Source: JAVVSR01 sp036654095
GTDB taxonomy: Bacteria; Bacillota; Clostridia; Christensenellales; CAG-917
Reading direction: 5' to 3'
DNA: 64,000 nt
Assembly: GCA_036654095.1 (NCBI GenBank)
Contig: JAVVSR010000007.1
Coordinates: 24,689-88,688 of the forward strand
In this document: positions 42,471 through 52,129 of the stretch, one piece after another
Position numbering within the stretch: the stretch's first letter is position 1
Layout of the letters: every line of letters begins with the position of its first letter
Notes under the pieces: model-generated
Told to the model about the DNA's origin: nothing
The model's database searches: none
The model's input: only the letters and a program-made list of their open reading frames with translations
Position numbers and translations under genes: made by a program

Positions 42471-43484
42471 TTATTTTAGTCCATAAGGATTTTTACTTTG
42501 CCAACGCCAACTATCCTCGGCCATACGTCTAAGGTCAAGTTTGCTTTTCCAACCTAATTCGTTTTTAGCTAAAGAACAATCAGCATAACATTCGGCAACA
42601 TCGCCCTCTCTTCTTTCGACAATCCTGTATTTAATCGACCTGCCAACAGCTCGCGCCATTTCGCTAATAACTTCCAAAACGCTATAACCGTGGCCTGTCC
42701 CTAAGTTATATACAACCAAACCACATTCCGATTGCAATTTGCGCAATGCCGCAATGTGTCCCTTGGCCAAGTCCACAACGTGAATATAATCACGCACACC
42801 AGTGCCATCACGAGTGGGATAGTCGTTCCCAAAAACCCTAACTTCGTCAAGCCTACCTATTGCCACTTGAGTAATGTACGGCACAAGATTATTTGGGATA
42901 CCATTCGGGTCTTCGCCAATAAGTCCGCTTTCGTGTGCGCCAACAGGGTTAAAATATCTTAATAAAGCAACATTAAATGATTTATCGCTGTGACAAAAAT
43001 CTTTAAATATTTGCTCAATCATCAACTTTGTTTGTCCATATGGATTTGTTGCCGATAGCGGAAAATCTTCGGTAATAGGCACAGACTTTGGCAACCCGTA
43101 AACTGTCGCGCTTGATGAAAAAACAATATTTTTTACTGCAAATTCTTTAGCGCAACGAATTAAATTTAATGTCGACATTAAGTTGTTTTGATAGTACTTA
43201 AGCGGATAATGTACGCTTTCTCCAACCGCTTTAAATCCGGCGAAATGAATAATATCAGTAAAATTTTCTTTCGCAAAAATATCGCGTAGCGCATCTACAT
43301 CGCACAGGTCAATACAATAAAACATCGGCTTAGCGCCTACAATAGTGTTAATCCTATCCAATACCGCTTCTTTACTGTTAGATAAATTATCGGCCACTAC
43401 AACGGTATAACCACATTCCATAAGTTCAACAACAGTGTGGCTTCCAATATATCCGCAGCCGCCAGTCACTAAAACCTTTCGCAT
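42471..43484 (-). CDS. galE: UDP-glucose 4-epimerase
   Basis: Interconverts UDP-glucose and UDP-galactose in the Leloir pathway and for cell-envelope glycans. About 337 residues, extended SDR. NAD motif VTGGCGYIGSH at the N-terminus, catalytic Ser/Thr in SSSATVYG, YGQTK, and substrate loop RYFNPVGAHESG are intact. The ATG at 43484 has GAGG four bases away plus spacing; an in-frame ATG four codons upstream overlaps galU. One base pair separates it from the galU stop. Confidence 0.95.
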   Translation of the reverse strand: MRKVLVTGGCGYIGSHTVVELMECGYTVVVADNLSNSKEAVLDRINTIVGAKPMFYCIDLCDVDALRDIFAKENFTDIIHFAGFKAVGESVHYPLKYYQNNLMSTLNLIRCAKEFAVKNIVFSSSATVYGLPKSVPITEDFPLSATNPYGQTKLMIEQIFKDFCHSDKSFNVALLRYFNPVGAHESGLIGEDPNGIPNNLVPYITQVAIGRLDEVRVFGNDYPTRDGTGVRDYIHVVDLAKGHIAALRKLQSECGLVVYNLGTGHGYSVLEVISEMARAVGRSIKYRIVERREGDVAECYADCSLAKNELGWKSKLDLRRMAEDSWRWQSKNPYGLK

Positions 43485-43485
43485 A

Positions 43486-44361
43486 CTACACCTCATTTAA
43501 AACACTTTTAAGTATCTCCATTGCGCCATCGCCCGTTTCCTCGTCAGAAAGCGCAAAGTCAACCATTGCTTCAAAACAGCCTAGTTTGTTGCCCATATCA
43601 TAACGCTTGCCTTCAAACAAGTAAGCGTATAAACCATTTTCAATCGCCATAATATTTAACGCGTCCGTCAAGTTAAGTTCGCCATTTTTGGCAAGTGGAG
43701 TTCGCTTTAATACACTAAAATAATCGGGCGAAACTACATATCTACCCAACGTAACATAATGGCTTGGAGCATCTTCAAGTTTTGGTTTTTCTACAACCTT
43801 ATCAATTTTAATATCGCGACCATTTTGTTCGACAATACTTATCGCGCCGCACTTCACTACAATTTCAGGCGGCACTTCCTGTACTGCCAAAACCGAAGTA
43901 TTGTGCCTCGAATAACAATCAACAATTTGCTTTAAAACAACTGGCAAATCCTTTGCTGTACGCATAACGTCATCAGCGTTCAAAACAGCCAAGGCCTCGC
44001 CATTGGCAAACTTTTCAGCCATAAGCAAAGCATCGCCCGAACCTTTTGCAATCGTCTGTACGGCAAATGTAATATTAGCCATATTTTCAACAGCAAGAAC
44101 TTTTTCTAGTTCGACATCTTTTTTGTTGCTGATTAAAAAATTATTTAATCTTTCATCGTGCGAAAAATATTTTTTTATAAGTTCCTTTTCGGGGCTTATT
44201 ATAATTAAGATATCTTTAATTCCAGCCCTAACCACCTCGTCTACAATGTAGTGCAACACAGGCTTGTCAGATAAAGCGAACATCTCTTTCGGACATGCCT
44301 TTGTGTACGGCAAAAACCTAGTCCCTCGTCCACCTGCCAAAATAACTGCTTTATTTACCAT
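43486..44361 (-). CDS. galU: UTP-glucose-1-phosphate uridylyltransferase
   Basis: Makes UDP-glucose from UTP and glucose-1-phosphate. 291 residues. The nucleotide-binding start LAGGRGTRFLPYTKACPKEM (uridylyltransferase type), VLNADDVM, and the VEKPKLEDAPSHY lysine region are present. First gene of a galU-galE pair that supplies UDP-hexoses. The 260-bp gap upstream is AT-rich; no clear promoter was assigned. Confidence 0.95.
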   Translation of the reverse strand: MVNKAVILAGGRGTRFLPYTKACPKEMFALSDKPVLHYIVDEVVRAGIKDILIIISPEKELIKKYFSHDERLNNFLISNKKDVELEKVLAVENMANITFAVQTIAKGSGDALLMAEKFANGEALAVLNADDVMRTAKDLPVVLKQIVDCYSRHNTSVLAVQEVPPEIVVKCGAISIVEQNGRDIKIDKVVEKPKLEDAPSHYVTLGRYVVSPDYFSVLKRTPLAKNGELNLTDALNIMAIENGLYAYLFEGKRYDMGNKLGCFEAMVDFALSDEETGDGAMEILKSVLNEV

Positions 44362-44621
44362 TTTAACACACCGCCATATTTATTTTATTTAACACAAACA
44401 CGATAACTATTTTTTTATATCAACCGCATTAACATACGATAGTTTGACGCTTTTCACATACCCCGAATTTTAAAAACTTTGTTCACATAAACATTATGAT
44501 TAATTGAATATTTCTTATATTATATTTCATATTTCAAACTTTTATTTCGCATTGGCCTAACAATCGCTGTAATTGTAATTTTATACTAATTATATAACCA
44601 TTCAAACAATTTAATTTTACA

Positions 44622-45344
44622 TCATATTTTTGTATTTGCTAAAATATCTTTTATAACCTCTCCCGCAATTATCATGCCCATAACAGGGGGAACAAACGAA
44701 ACACTAGATGGAGTTTGTTGTTTTAATATTGTATCCGTTTCAGTATGCGGAAATAAATTTGCGTGTGGTTTTTCCTCTGAATAAACAACCTTTAAAGCTG
44801 TTATATTTCGCGATTTAAGCTCCCTACGCATAACACGCGCAAGCGGACATTCCTTAGTTTTATAAATATCAGCAACCTTAAAAGCTGTTGGGTCAAGTTT
44901 ATTGCCAGCGCCCATCGCGGAAATTATCGAAACGGATTTTTGTTTGCAATTTTCAATTAGACATAGTTTTGAACTTACGGTGTCAATCGCGTCAACAACA
45001 TAGTCTAACCCCGAAACATCAACTTTATCGCAGTTATCTTGCGCATAAAACAGCTGTTTTGCCACAACACGAGCATTTGGATTAATGTCAAGAATGCGCG
45101 CTTCCATTATCGAAACTTTACTTTTGCCCACCGTTGAATGTAGCGCGATTAACTGACGGTTGATGTTGCTTAACGCAATGACATCGCCGTCAACAAGCAA
45201 AATTTCGCCTATACCCGCGCGCGCCAAAGCTTCGGCAACATACGAGCCTACTCCACCTAGGCCAAAAACCGCAACCTTAGCTTCACACAGCTTTTTTTGA
45301 CCTTGTTTGCCAATTAAATTTTCAGCTCGAATAAACTCATCCAT
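44622..45344 (-). CDS. tcdA: tRNA threonylcarbamoyladenosine dehydratase
   Basis: ThiF/E1-like enzyme that cyclises t6A37 of tRNA to ct6A with ATP. 240 residues. GLGGVGSYVAEALARAGIG binds ATP, VDGD and NINRQ (with the Arg finger) follow, and DAIDTVSSK and ECPLARVMRRELK are typical of TcdA (YgdL) rather than MoeB/ThiF. No ubiquitin-like partner gene is adjacent, in keeping with the call. Monocistronic. Confidence 0.92.
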   Translation of the reverse strand: MDEFIRAENLIGKQGQKKLCEAKVAVFGLGGVGSYVAEALARAGIGEILLVDGDVIALSNINRQLIALHSTVGKSKVSIMEARILDINPNARVVAKQLFYAQDNCDKVDVSGLDYVVDAIDTVSSKLCLIENCKQKSVSIISAMGAGNKLDPTAFKVADIYKTKECPLARVMRRELKSRNITALKVVYSEEKPHANLFPHTETDTILKQQTPSSVSFVPPVMGMIIAGEVIKDILANTKI

Positions 45345-45362
45345 ACACGCACCTTTGTATTA

Positions 45363-45371
45363 ATTATAACA
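45363..45371 (-). promoter_or_regulatory. extended -10 promoter of tcdA
   Basis: Perfect TATAAT (45363-45368) preceded by TGT, the extended -10 form, on the minus strand about 20 bp before tcdA; the -35 box is poor. Confidence 0.5.
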
Positions 45372-45419
45372 TAAATATTTTTATAAATAAAGCGTATTTA
45401 ACAATATCGCAACGTAAAA

Positions 45420-45447
45420 CAAAACATTCGTTTGCACGAATGTTTTG
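45420..45447 (-). terminator. terminator of the transketolase operon
   Basis: CAAAACATTCG / CGAATGTTTTG, 11-bp stem, 6-nt loop, then TTTTACG on the minus strand, 26 bp beyond the transketolase stop. Confidence 0.88.
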
Positions 45448-45472
45448 TATGTTTTCAACTATATTACATTAT

Positions 45473-46414
45473 TTACTTTTGTTTTTTTAATGCCACAACT
45501 TCCTTTGCCTTATTGGCAATATCCTCTGCTGTCATTTTAAACTCTTTCATTAAATACGGCAACTTCCCAACCTCGCCAAACCTATCTAATATGCCTATTG
45601 ACCTAACAGGCACAGGATAATTTTCTGACAAAACTTCACTTACCGCGCTTTTAAGGCCGCCAATTATATTATGATTTTCAGCAGTAACTACACAACCCGT
45701 TTTCTTTGCAGAATTAATAATCGCTTCTGCATCAATAGGCTTAATTGTATGAATGTTTATAAGTTCGGCGTCAATACCCTCTGCTTCCAAAAGCTTAATG
45801 GCTGCCAAACTTTCCTGAACCATAATGCCTGACGCAAAAATTGAAACGTCTTTTCCCTGTTTAATGGTATCGGCTTTAAATAAATCAAATTTATAGTCAT
45901 TTGCGGTAAACACATCAGCGATAGCCTTTCTAAACAATCGAATATAAACAGGGCCATAATGCTTAACAATTTGAGGCAAAGCCGCCGCCAACTGTATGGT
46001 GTCAACAGGCTCAAATATCACAATATTAGGAATACCGCGAATAACGCTAATATCCTCATTGCCCATATGCGTGCCACCGTTAAGTTCCGCCGTAATGCCG
46101 GGGTCGGTACCTACAATTTTCACATTTTGCTGCGCGTACGCAACCGATAGCATAAGTTGGTCACAAATACGCCTTGTAACAAACGGCGCAAATGATGTAA
46201 TAAACGGAACAAAACCATAACTTGATAACCCCGCCGCTACCGAAGTCATATTAGCTTCAGCTATACCTACATCAATAGCTCGTTCGGGATAAATTTCGCG
46301 TAAGCCGTGAGTACCGCTTGCTTTAGCTAGGTCGGCATCAATAACCATTATACGGTCGTCAGCAGCCATAGCTTGTTGCAACCATTCTTTCAAAACAACT
46401 CTCATTTCAGCCAT
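45473..46414 (-). CDS. transketolase, C-terminal subunit
   Basis: A 313-residue protein equal to the pyrimidine-binding and C-terminal domains of transketolase. It has the catalytic Glu region DVGIAEANMTSVAAGLSS, the ITAELNGGTHMGNEDISVIR segment for cofactor/phosphate contacts, and a C-terminal domain opening with GKDVSIFASGIM and ending in VRSIGILDRFGEVG. With the N-terminal subunit gene three bases upstream it forms the split two-gene transketolase found in many anaerobes. Supplies pentose phosphates; no transaldolase nearby. Confidence 0.93.
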   Translation of the reverse strand: MAEMRVVLKEWLQQAMAADDRIMVIDADLAKASGTHGLREIYPERAIDVGIAEANMTSVAAGLSSYGFVPFITSFAPFVTRRICDQLMLSVAYAQQNVKIVGTDPGITAELNGGTHMGNEDISVIRGIPNIVIFEPVDTIQLAAALPQIVKHYGPVYIRLFRKAIADVFTANDYKFDLFKADTIKQGKDVSIFASGIMVQESLAAIKLLEAEGIDAELINIHTIKPIDAEAIINSAKKTGCVVTAENHNIIGGLKSAVSEVLSENYPVPVRSIGILDRFGEVGKLPYLMKEFKMTAEDIANKAKEVVALKKQK

Positions 46415-46417
46415 AAT

Positions 46418-47221
46418 TTACCTCCCCTGCTCAGCAGTCGCAACAGCTACTTGTTCAGCCGTGATAGGCATATTGTGATTGCCCACGCCTTTTGCCTCAA
46501 CAAATGAAACGCCCTTACCTTTTATGGTATTTGCAACAATCATTGTAGGTTTATCTGATTTTTTTGCATCTAAAATTGCTTTATCAATAGCCTTCAGGTC
46601 GTGGCCGTCAATGACGATAACATTCCACCCGAAACTTTCCCACTTTTTGTCAAGCGGAGCAATATTGTTTATCTCAGCAACAGTGCCGTCGATTTGCATT
46701 TTATTGTAGTCGGTAAATGCAATTAGATTGTTAAGCTTTTTTTGAGCGGCAAACATTGCAGCCTCCCAAATTTGGCCTTCCTGCGACTCGCCGTCACCTA
46801 TAATTGCATAAATATATGCGCCCTCGCGTTTAATTTTTGAACCCAACGCTACGCCTACTGCGCACGAAAAGCCCTGCCCCAACGAACCCGTAGTCATATC
46901 AATGCCAACAGTTTTATTCATATCGCAGTGGCTGGGAAGATTTGTCTTTGATTGATTTAAGGTCAACAACTCCTCTTTTGGAAAATATCCCTTGTCCGCA
47001 AGTACGGCATAAACCGCTGGGCCTGCATGCCCCTTGCTGCAAATCAACCTATCGCGACCTTCCATCTTCGGCTCTTTAGGGTTGATGTTCATATGTTTGT
47101 AATACAAGGAAACCAAAATTTCTACGATGGACAGACATCCGCCCACGTGTCCGACGCCGATTGAACCTATGCAACGCATAATATCAACACGTATGTCAGA
47201 ACATTTTTCTTTTAAATCCAT
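46418..47221 (-). CDS. transketolase, N-terminal (TPP-binding) subunit
   Basis: A 267-residue protein with the thiamine-diphosphate domain: SKGHAGPAVYAVLA near 65, GSLGQGFSCAVGVALG, and the metal/TPP motif IGDGESQEGQIWEA through DYNKMQIDGT. It pairs with the C-terminal subunit gene, separated by 3 bp. It has its own strong promoter and no sign of regulation in the short leader. Confidence 0.94.
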   Translation of the reverse strand: MDLKEKCSDIRVDIMRCIGSIGVGHVGGCLSIVEILVSLYYKHMNINPKEPKMEGRDRLICSKGHAGPAVYAVLADKGYFPKEELLTLNQSKTNLPSHCDMNKTVGIDMTTGSLGQGFSCAVGVALGSKIKREGAYIYAIIGDGESQEGQIWEAAMFAAQKKLNNLIAFTDYNKMQIDGTVAEINNIAPLDKKWESFGWNVIVIDGHDLKAIDKAILDAKKSDKPTMIVANTIKGKGVSFVEAKGVGNHNMPITAEQVAVATAEQGR

Positions 47222-47251
47222 AGCAATTACTCCCTTTATTTGATTATATCA

Positions 47252-47281
47252 ATTATACTACTTCACGCGCAGTGGTGTCAA
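47252..47281 (-). promoter_or_regulatory. sigma-A promoter of the transketolase operon
   Basis: Perfect TTGACA (47276-47281) and perfect TATAAT (47252-47257) with an 18-bp spacer on the minus strand, about 25 bp before the first gene. Confidence 0.8.
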
Positions 47282-47608
47282 TTTAATTATTGCAATCGGG
47301 AAACACTTTAAACAAAGCAATACAGCCGTACAATTATACTTTTAAATATCGCGCTAAAACTTTATAAAATATTATACATCATTAAAATAACTTACATCAT
47401 ACAAAAACATTTTATATCGCTACTATTTATTAATTAAATATCATATTAAGTTTTGTAAATTTTATCGTCATATTAAAAAAAATTTATTAGAATACTTTAG
47501 AGGTTTGCTGTTTTAGTAGTAATTGCATTTAAAGTATGCTAATATATTGGTAATTAAGTTTAAACTTAGTTACGCAATATTTAAGAAAATTATATTATGA
47601 GGTGTTTT
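47282..47608. other. gene-free AT-rich stretch between divergent genes
   Basis: About 325 bp between the transketolase promoter and the next plus-strand gene. It should contain the plus-strand promoter, but no box pair with good spacing stood out. No hairpin or repeat was recognised. Confidence 0.55.
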
Positions 47609-48235
47609 ATGAGCAAAAAAGAAAAACGTTCTACCGGTATTCGGCCATCAACAATGTTTAGCATAATATCAATGTGTTTTTTCCTGACGTCAACAATCGC
47701 TGCATTTACCGACAAGTCTAACGCTGAAGGCGCGTCGCCGTTGATAAAATACGCAGTACTTCCGCTTATCATAATATTTGCCGTCGCATTTTGCATAACG
47801 ATTTTGTTAAATATCCGCAACGATAAAGCGGCGAAGCAAAGTGTTACCGACACGAAGTATGCGGTAAAGACAACCAAAAACACCATGGGGCTTATTGAAG
47901 GCGTAATGGCTCTTTTTAATGTATCAATCGCCATACTTCTTGCTATTGACACTATTTCAAACGGCGGAAACAAATTTAAAGTAATTATAACCATTGTTAC
48001 TTGCGCGTTTTCTTTATTAAGCGCGGTTATCACAATAGTTAAAAAAGTTAAGAAGTTAAAAAAAGGCGCAGACAAACGTTCCGCAGCGGTTCAGAAAGCA
48101 ACAATAGCTGAAGAAAACAAGCAAATTGCGCAAGCAAGGATAGCTGAAAAGGCGCGCATTGCCGCTGAAGCTAAGGCAAATGAACCAAAGAAAGACCAGT
48201 CAAAAAAACCCGTTAAGAAGGTTGCAAAAAAATAA
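47609..48235 (+). CDS. membrane protein with Lys/Ala-rich cytoplasmic tail, unknown function
   Basis: About 208 residues. Four hydrophobic segments are visible (near 12-32, 45-68, 98-118 and 125-145), followed by a highly charged tail (VKKVKKLKKGADKRSAA, then alternating Ala/Glu/Lys helix, ending PKKDQSKKPVKKVAKK). The tail is like a coiled coil ending in a basic, histone-like or RNA-binding-type sequence. No family recognised. The ATG at 47609 follows GAGGTG; an in-frame start four codons upstream overlaps this site. An antisense frame of 161 codons over the same DNA is a composition shadow. Own terminator downstream. Confidence 0.65.
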   Translation: MSKKEKRSTGIRPSTMFSIISMCFFLTSTIAAFTDKSNAEGASPLIKYAVLPLIIIFAVAFCITILLNIRNDKAAKQSVTDTKYAVKTTKNTMGLIEGVMALFNVSIAILLAIDTISNGGNKFKVIITIVTCAFSLLSAVITIVKKVKKLKKGADKRSAAVQKATIAEENKQIAQARIAEKARIAAEAKANEPKKDQSKKPVKKVAKK

Positions 48236-48260
48236 TTTAAACAATTAATTTTAAAAAAAA

Positions 48261-48288
48261 GAACCCCTTTTCCATTTGTTAGGGGTTC
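48261..48288 (+). terminator. terminator of the Lys-tail membrane protein gene
   Basis: GAACCCCT / AGGGGTTC with a 12-nt loop, then CTTTTTATTT; A run on the 5' side. Confidence 0.85.
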
Positions 48289-48327
48289 CTTTTTATTTCA
48301 CTAATTTTTTGTCAATTATCAATAACC

Positions 48328-48690
48328 ACATTCCGCGCTTGCTTTCGGTAGCATTGCTTTAAATTACCCACAATCTACATTCCGCGTTTGCTTTCGGTAG
48401 CGTCGCTTTAAATTACCCACAATCTACATTTCGCGCTTGCTTTCGGTAGCATTGCTTTAAATTACTCACAATCTACATTCCGCGCTTGCTTTCGGTAACG
48501 TCGCTTTAAATTACTCGCAATCTATATTCCGCGCTTGCTTTCGGTAGCATTGCTTTAAATTACCCACAATCTACATTCCGCGCTTGCTTTCGGTAGCATT
48601 GCTTTAAATTACCCACAATCTACATTCCGCGCTTGCTTTCGGTAGCGTCGCTTTAAATTACCCACAATCTACATTCCGCGCTTGCTTTCG
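48328..48690. repeat. tandem repeat (minisatellite), exact 49-bp period, eight copies
   Basis: The landmark TCCGCG (or TTCGCG) recurs at 48332, 48381, 48430, 48479, 48528, 48577, 48626 and 48675, always 49 bp apart. Copies differ by a few substitutions (GCATTG versus GCGTCG, CCCAC versus CTCAC) but never by length; the last is partial. It fills the space between a plus-strand terminator and the 3' end of the minus-strand ABC transporter gene. There are no unique spacers. Confidence 0.95.
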
Positions 48691-48715
48691 TTTATGTCGC
48701 TGAAATGTTTTTAGT

Positions 48716-51700
48716 TTATTTGTTGTTTATACTATCAATCGGCTTTTTGCGAGCAATTTTTGTAACAGGCAACAAACTAGATATAAATGAAACGCCTACG
48801 CTTACTGCAAATATTAAAAGTATCTGCCTAAATCCAAAGTTTAAAACAGTTAAAGGTAATCCAAAGTTATTACGAATAACTCCATTTAAAGCGCCAATTC
48901 CTATAATCGACAACACTATTGCAACTGCTCCGTTTATGCACGCTATAATAAAACTTTCACTAAAGAAAATCCCAAATACATCGCTACTTCTTGCGCCGAC
49001 TGCCCTCAAAATACCTATTTCACGTTTCTTATAGCTGACGCTTGTGGTAATAAAATTCATCATAAGAAGTGACGCGAAAATTGCAAAACCTAGCCCTACG
49101 TACTTGAAAACATCAGCCAAGGTTACAATGAGTTCATTTACGTTATTAACAATTTCAGTAACACTGTTTTTCAGTGAAAAAAATTCTTTGTTTGTTTTGG
49201 GGTCACCATTGGCATATTTTACAATTTTCAAAATCTCTGCGCGGCTTGTTGGCATCTTCGCAAGCGCAAAACCATAAGGATTTACAATTTCAAAGTTTAT
49301 CCCCAAAAGCTCAACGGCCTTATCGTTGATATATAATTGAGTATTACGTTGCGTATGGCTAAATGTTTTTGGTATTTTAAACCCTACGACATTCATTTCG
49401 TGTTTTTTGGAATTATCATCATCTTTGTAGTATTGGTTGGCATACAAATTCACAGGTGCAATTTTCGCGCCGGATAAAATGTTCGAAACATTTTGCAAAG
49501 CTTTTGTATGAAAATCCGCTTTCGGATACGTATCCGTACTTGAACTCGGTTCATTCAATTTAAAACTCATAAAGTAGGCATACTCTTCGGCAATTCTTAG
49601 ATAATTTTGAGAAACATTTTCTACATTAATAAACTTTGCAAAATCGTCAAAAAGTTCGGGAGTAGCCGCTAACGTATCAAGCGCAAACTTATATGCCTCG
49701 TCTTTATAAAGCTCCATATAATCTATTTTTGTTATACTATTGGCAACGTTGTACAAATTTATTGCTGTAAATAAATCAACAACAGTATCATTTGCGCCCA
49801 TATTATCCATATTTTTACCATTCAGATAAACTATATCCGTATTTGCGTTTTTGATATTGCCAAAAGTATCCATTGAAAATCCAATTTCCTGTCCGTTTTC
49901 ATCGAACCAGTCGGCATTTACGCTATAATCCCCCGAATACTGAAGATACGAATTAACATATGACATGTCGATATTTTTTTCAATAAATTTTTCAGTAACA
50001 AACCCGATACTATGCGGGCCACTTACTAATACTGTATTTAGTTCCATCATTAATAACATACTTGACACATCATTTTGCATTGAACCATTTGACGTATCTT
50101 TAAATTTTGCATATCGCGCTTCATCAAACTCTGTATCAACAACTCCCGACACTGTAAACGATTTATCGCCACGGAAGCCACGCGTCAGAATTTTTTTGCC
50201 AATCAAATCATTTACGTTTTTGATATCTGCCGAAACCGTCATATCGTCGGGGTTTCTCCACCCTGCGAACTCATAGTGCGAATAAGTGTATTTTGTAATT
50301 AAAATTTCAGTATCTGTTGAGGGCATTTTGCTGTTTCCAAGCAACTTATAACCCAACAAGTCAATTTCTTCCGCAGACGCCGTAGCGAACCCGTTTATTG
50401 CCTTATTAAAATACGAAATTTGATATTGTGTAGGGAAATCACTTTCGTTTTTAAAGTTTGAAATATTATATTGACTGCCACCCTTTCCACTACTCGTCGA
50501 AATAACAGGTATAAAGTTTAAGCCTTCTAAATCCTTATTAAGTTTATCGATGTCGCTATCGTTAAGGGTAGTATCTATAAAGTAATAACCGTTGTAAGTG
50601 CTTATAGGTTTTTGTTTAACCATGGAAACATATTTAACTTTGTTATCCATAATTGAGCTAACCGTCGAAGCAATTTTATCATAGCTGCCCAAAGTGTCGG
50701 CAAGCCCAAACATTGCAAATGCAATAGCTGCCAATAAAATAGTAAAGAACAACCTCACTGGTTTAACTTTCAAACTGCTTGCGCCAATTTTAAAAGCATT
50801 TTTAATTGGCAGTTTACTTTTAATTAATTTAAATTCACTTTCAGCATAATCTTTTATCGGCAAGTTTTCATCATCGGTTGGTTTAAATGCGTCGCGATTT
50901 CCTTCGTCATCAATGCGCGCTAACTTTTTAAAATCAATATTAGAAGCTTTATCTGTCGAAATGATAGTATCATCTTCGCTTTTTTGCAAAAACTCATTAA
51001 TAAACTTTAAATCAGATACCGATAGTTCATAGCCTTTTTTAATGTGCATAATACTATTATCGACAATACTTACACCTTCGCTTTTATTTTCGGCTGAAAC
51101 TTTATGCTTAATAATATCACTTATAATTTTGCCGTCAGACATCTCAATAACTCGGTCGCCATAGTACTCGGCAAACTCTCTATCGTGCGATACAATAATA
51201 ACAAGACGCGTTTTTGACAACTTTTGTAGCGTTTCAAAAACCTGCTTGCCCGTTTTGCTGTCAAGCGCGCCCGTCGGCTCGTCGGCCATTATAATTTCAG
51301 GCTCCTTAATAAGTGCGCGAGCAATCGCAACTCTCTGTTTTTGTCCACCCGAAAGTTCGTTAGGCTTGCGGTTAGCGTGTCCAGTTAAATCAACTTCGTC
51401 AAGCAGTTTATTTAGCGACTCATTATCAGCCTTTTTACCCTGTAACTCCATTGCAAGCGCAATGTTTGCGCCCACGGTAAACTCTGGCAAAATATTGTAT
51501 TCCTGAAAAATAAAGCCAACATATGTGTTTCGATAACTGTCAAACTCCGATTGCGTAAACGCTTTGCTTGACTTGCCCTTTATCAATATTTCGCCTTCGT
51601 CATATTTATCAAGGCCACCCAATAAATTAAGCATTGTGGATTTTCCACTGCCCGACTTGCCCAATATAAACACCATGCCGGTTTCTTCAAACTTTATACT

Positions 51701-51775
51701 TACATCGTCTAATGCTTTAACATTGACACCTTTTTTTGTTGTGTAGGTTTTTGACACATTTTTTAATTCAAGCAT
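48716..51775 (-). CDS. fused ABC transporter (ATPase plus FtsX-type permease, MacB-like)
   Basis: A 1019-residue single-chain half transporter. Residues about 1-220 are the ATPase: Walker A LGKSGSGKST, signature LSGGQKQRVA, Walker B IIMADEPTGALD, H-loop VSHDRE. A charged cytoplasmic linker runs to about 335, then a first membrane span (about 337-360), a very large extracytoplasmic region (about 360-890), and three C-terminal spans with the FtsX signature (YKKREIGILRAVGARSSDVFGIF). Such proteins export peptides or lipoproteins or act as mechanotransmitters. No partner, sensor kinase or peptide gene is adjacent. The upstream gap to 52130 is AT-rich. Confidence 0.92.
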   Translation of the reverse strand: MLELKNVSKTYTTKKGVNVKALDDVSIKFEETGMVFILGKSGSGKSTMLNLLGGLDKYDEGEILIKGKSSKAFTQSEFDSYRNTYVGFIFQEYNILPEFTVGANIALAMELQGKKADNESLNKLLDEVDLTGHANRKPNELSGGQKQRVAIARALIKEPEIIMADEPTGALDSKTGKQVFETLQKLSKTRLVIIVSHDREFAEYYGDRVIEMSDGKIISDIIKHKVSAENKSEGVSIVDNSIMHIKKGYELSVSDLKFINEFLQKSEDDTIISTDKASNIDFKKLARIDDEGNRDAFKPTDDENLPIKDYAESEFKLIKSKLPIKNAFKIGASSLKVKPVRLFFTILLAAIAFAMFGLADTLGSYDKIASTVSSIMDNKVKYVSMVKQKPISTYNGYYFIDTTLNDSDIDKLNKDLEGLNFIPVISTSSGKGGSQYNISNFKNESDFPTQYQISYFNKAINGFATASAEEIDLLGYKLLGNSKMPSTDTEILITKYTYSHYEFAGWRNPDDMTVSADIKNVNDLIGKKILTRGFRGDKSFTVSGVVDTEFDEARYAKFKDTSNGSMQNDVSSMLLMMELNTVLVSGPHSIGFVTEKFIEKNIDMSYVNSYLQYSGDYSVNADWFDENGQEIGFSMDTFGNIKNANTDIVYLNGKNMDNMGANDTVVDLFTAINLYNVANSITKIDYMELYKDEAYKFALDTLAATPELFDDFAKFINVENVSQNYLRIAEEYAYFMSFKLNEPSSSTDTYPKADFHTKALQNVSNILSGAKIAPVNLYANQYYKDDDNSKKHEMNVVGFKIPKTFSHTQRNTQLYINDKAVELLGINFEIVNPYGFALAKMPTSRAEILKIVKYANGDPKTNKEFFSLKNSVTEIVNNVNELIVTLADVFKYVGLGFAIFASLLMMNFITTSVSYKKREIGILRAVGARSSDVFGIFFSESFIIACINGAVAIVLSIIGIGALNGVIRNNFGLPLTVLNFGFRQILLIFAVSVGVSFISSLLPVTKIARKKPIDSINNK

Positions 51776-52039
51776 ATTAATCCTTATTAAACATTTTTAT
51801 TTCAATTCTATTTTTTTTAGTTCTAATTTCAAACTTCAAATAAGTAAACATATTTTATCATATTGTATCTAAAAAAGCAATTACAAAAAACCTATTGCGG
51901 ATTTTAACTTTTCGACATCAAATAAGACAAAAAATATAAGTTAAGCTATTATCTATTTAAATAAGTTTTTGATGTGCGATTTTTACTTAAATTTTGTTTT
52001 TATCATCATTTACATTTTATAGGAGGTGTGTTATACTTA

Positions 52040-52087
52040 ATGTATTATTTTAATGGTGTATATTTATTTAAAAATTATATTTATTGA
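52040..52087 (+). CDS. possible 15-codon upstream reading frame
   Basis: ATG at 52040, twelve bases after a perfect AGGAGG (52021-52026), encodes MYYFNGVYLFKNYIY, then TGA; about 40 bp before the ribosome site of the next gene. It could be a leader peptide or chance in AT-rich DNA. The rest of the gap 51776-52129 shows a possible -35/-10 pair (TTGAGT at 52084, TATATT near 52108) and nothing else. Confidence 0.28.
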   Translation: MYYFNGVYLFKNYIY

Positions 52088-52129
52088 GTTGGTTTATTAT
52101 ATTTAATTATATTATTAGGAGGGTAAATT

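Noticed and set aside
47590..48075. A 161-codon minus-strand frame opposite the Lys-tail membrane protein
   Set aside because: No ribosome site or promoter; the plus-strand gene has GAGGTG, a good membrane topology and its own terminator.
48328..48690. CRISPR array
   Set aside because: The whole 49-bp period is repeated; there are no unique spacers, no palindromic repeat core and no cas genes.
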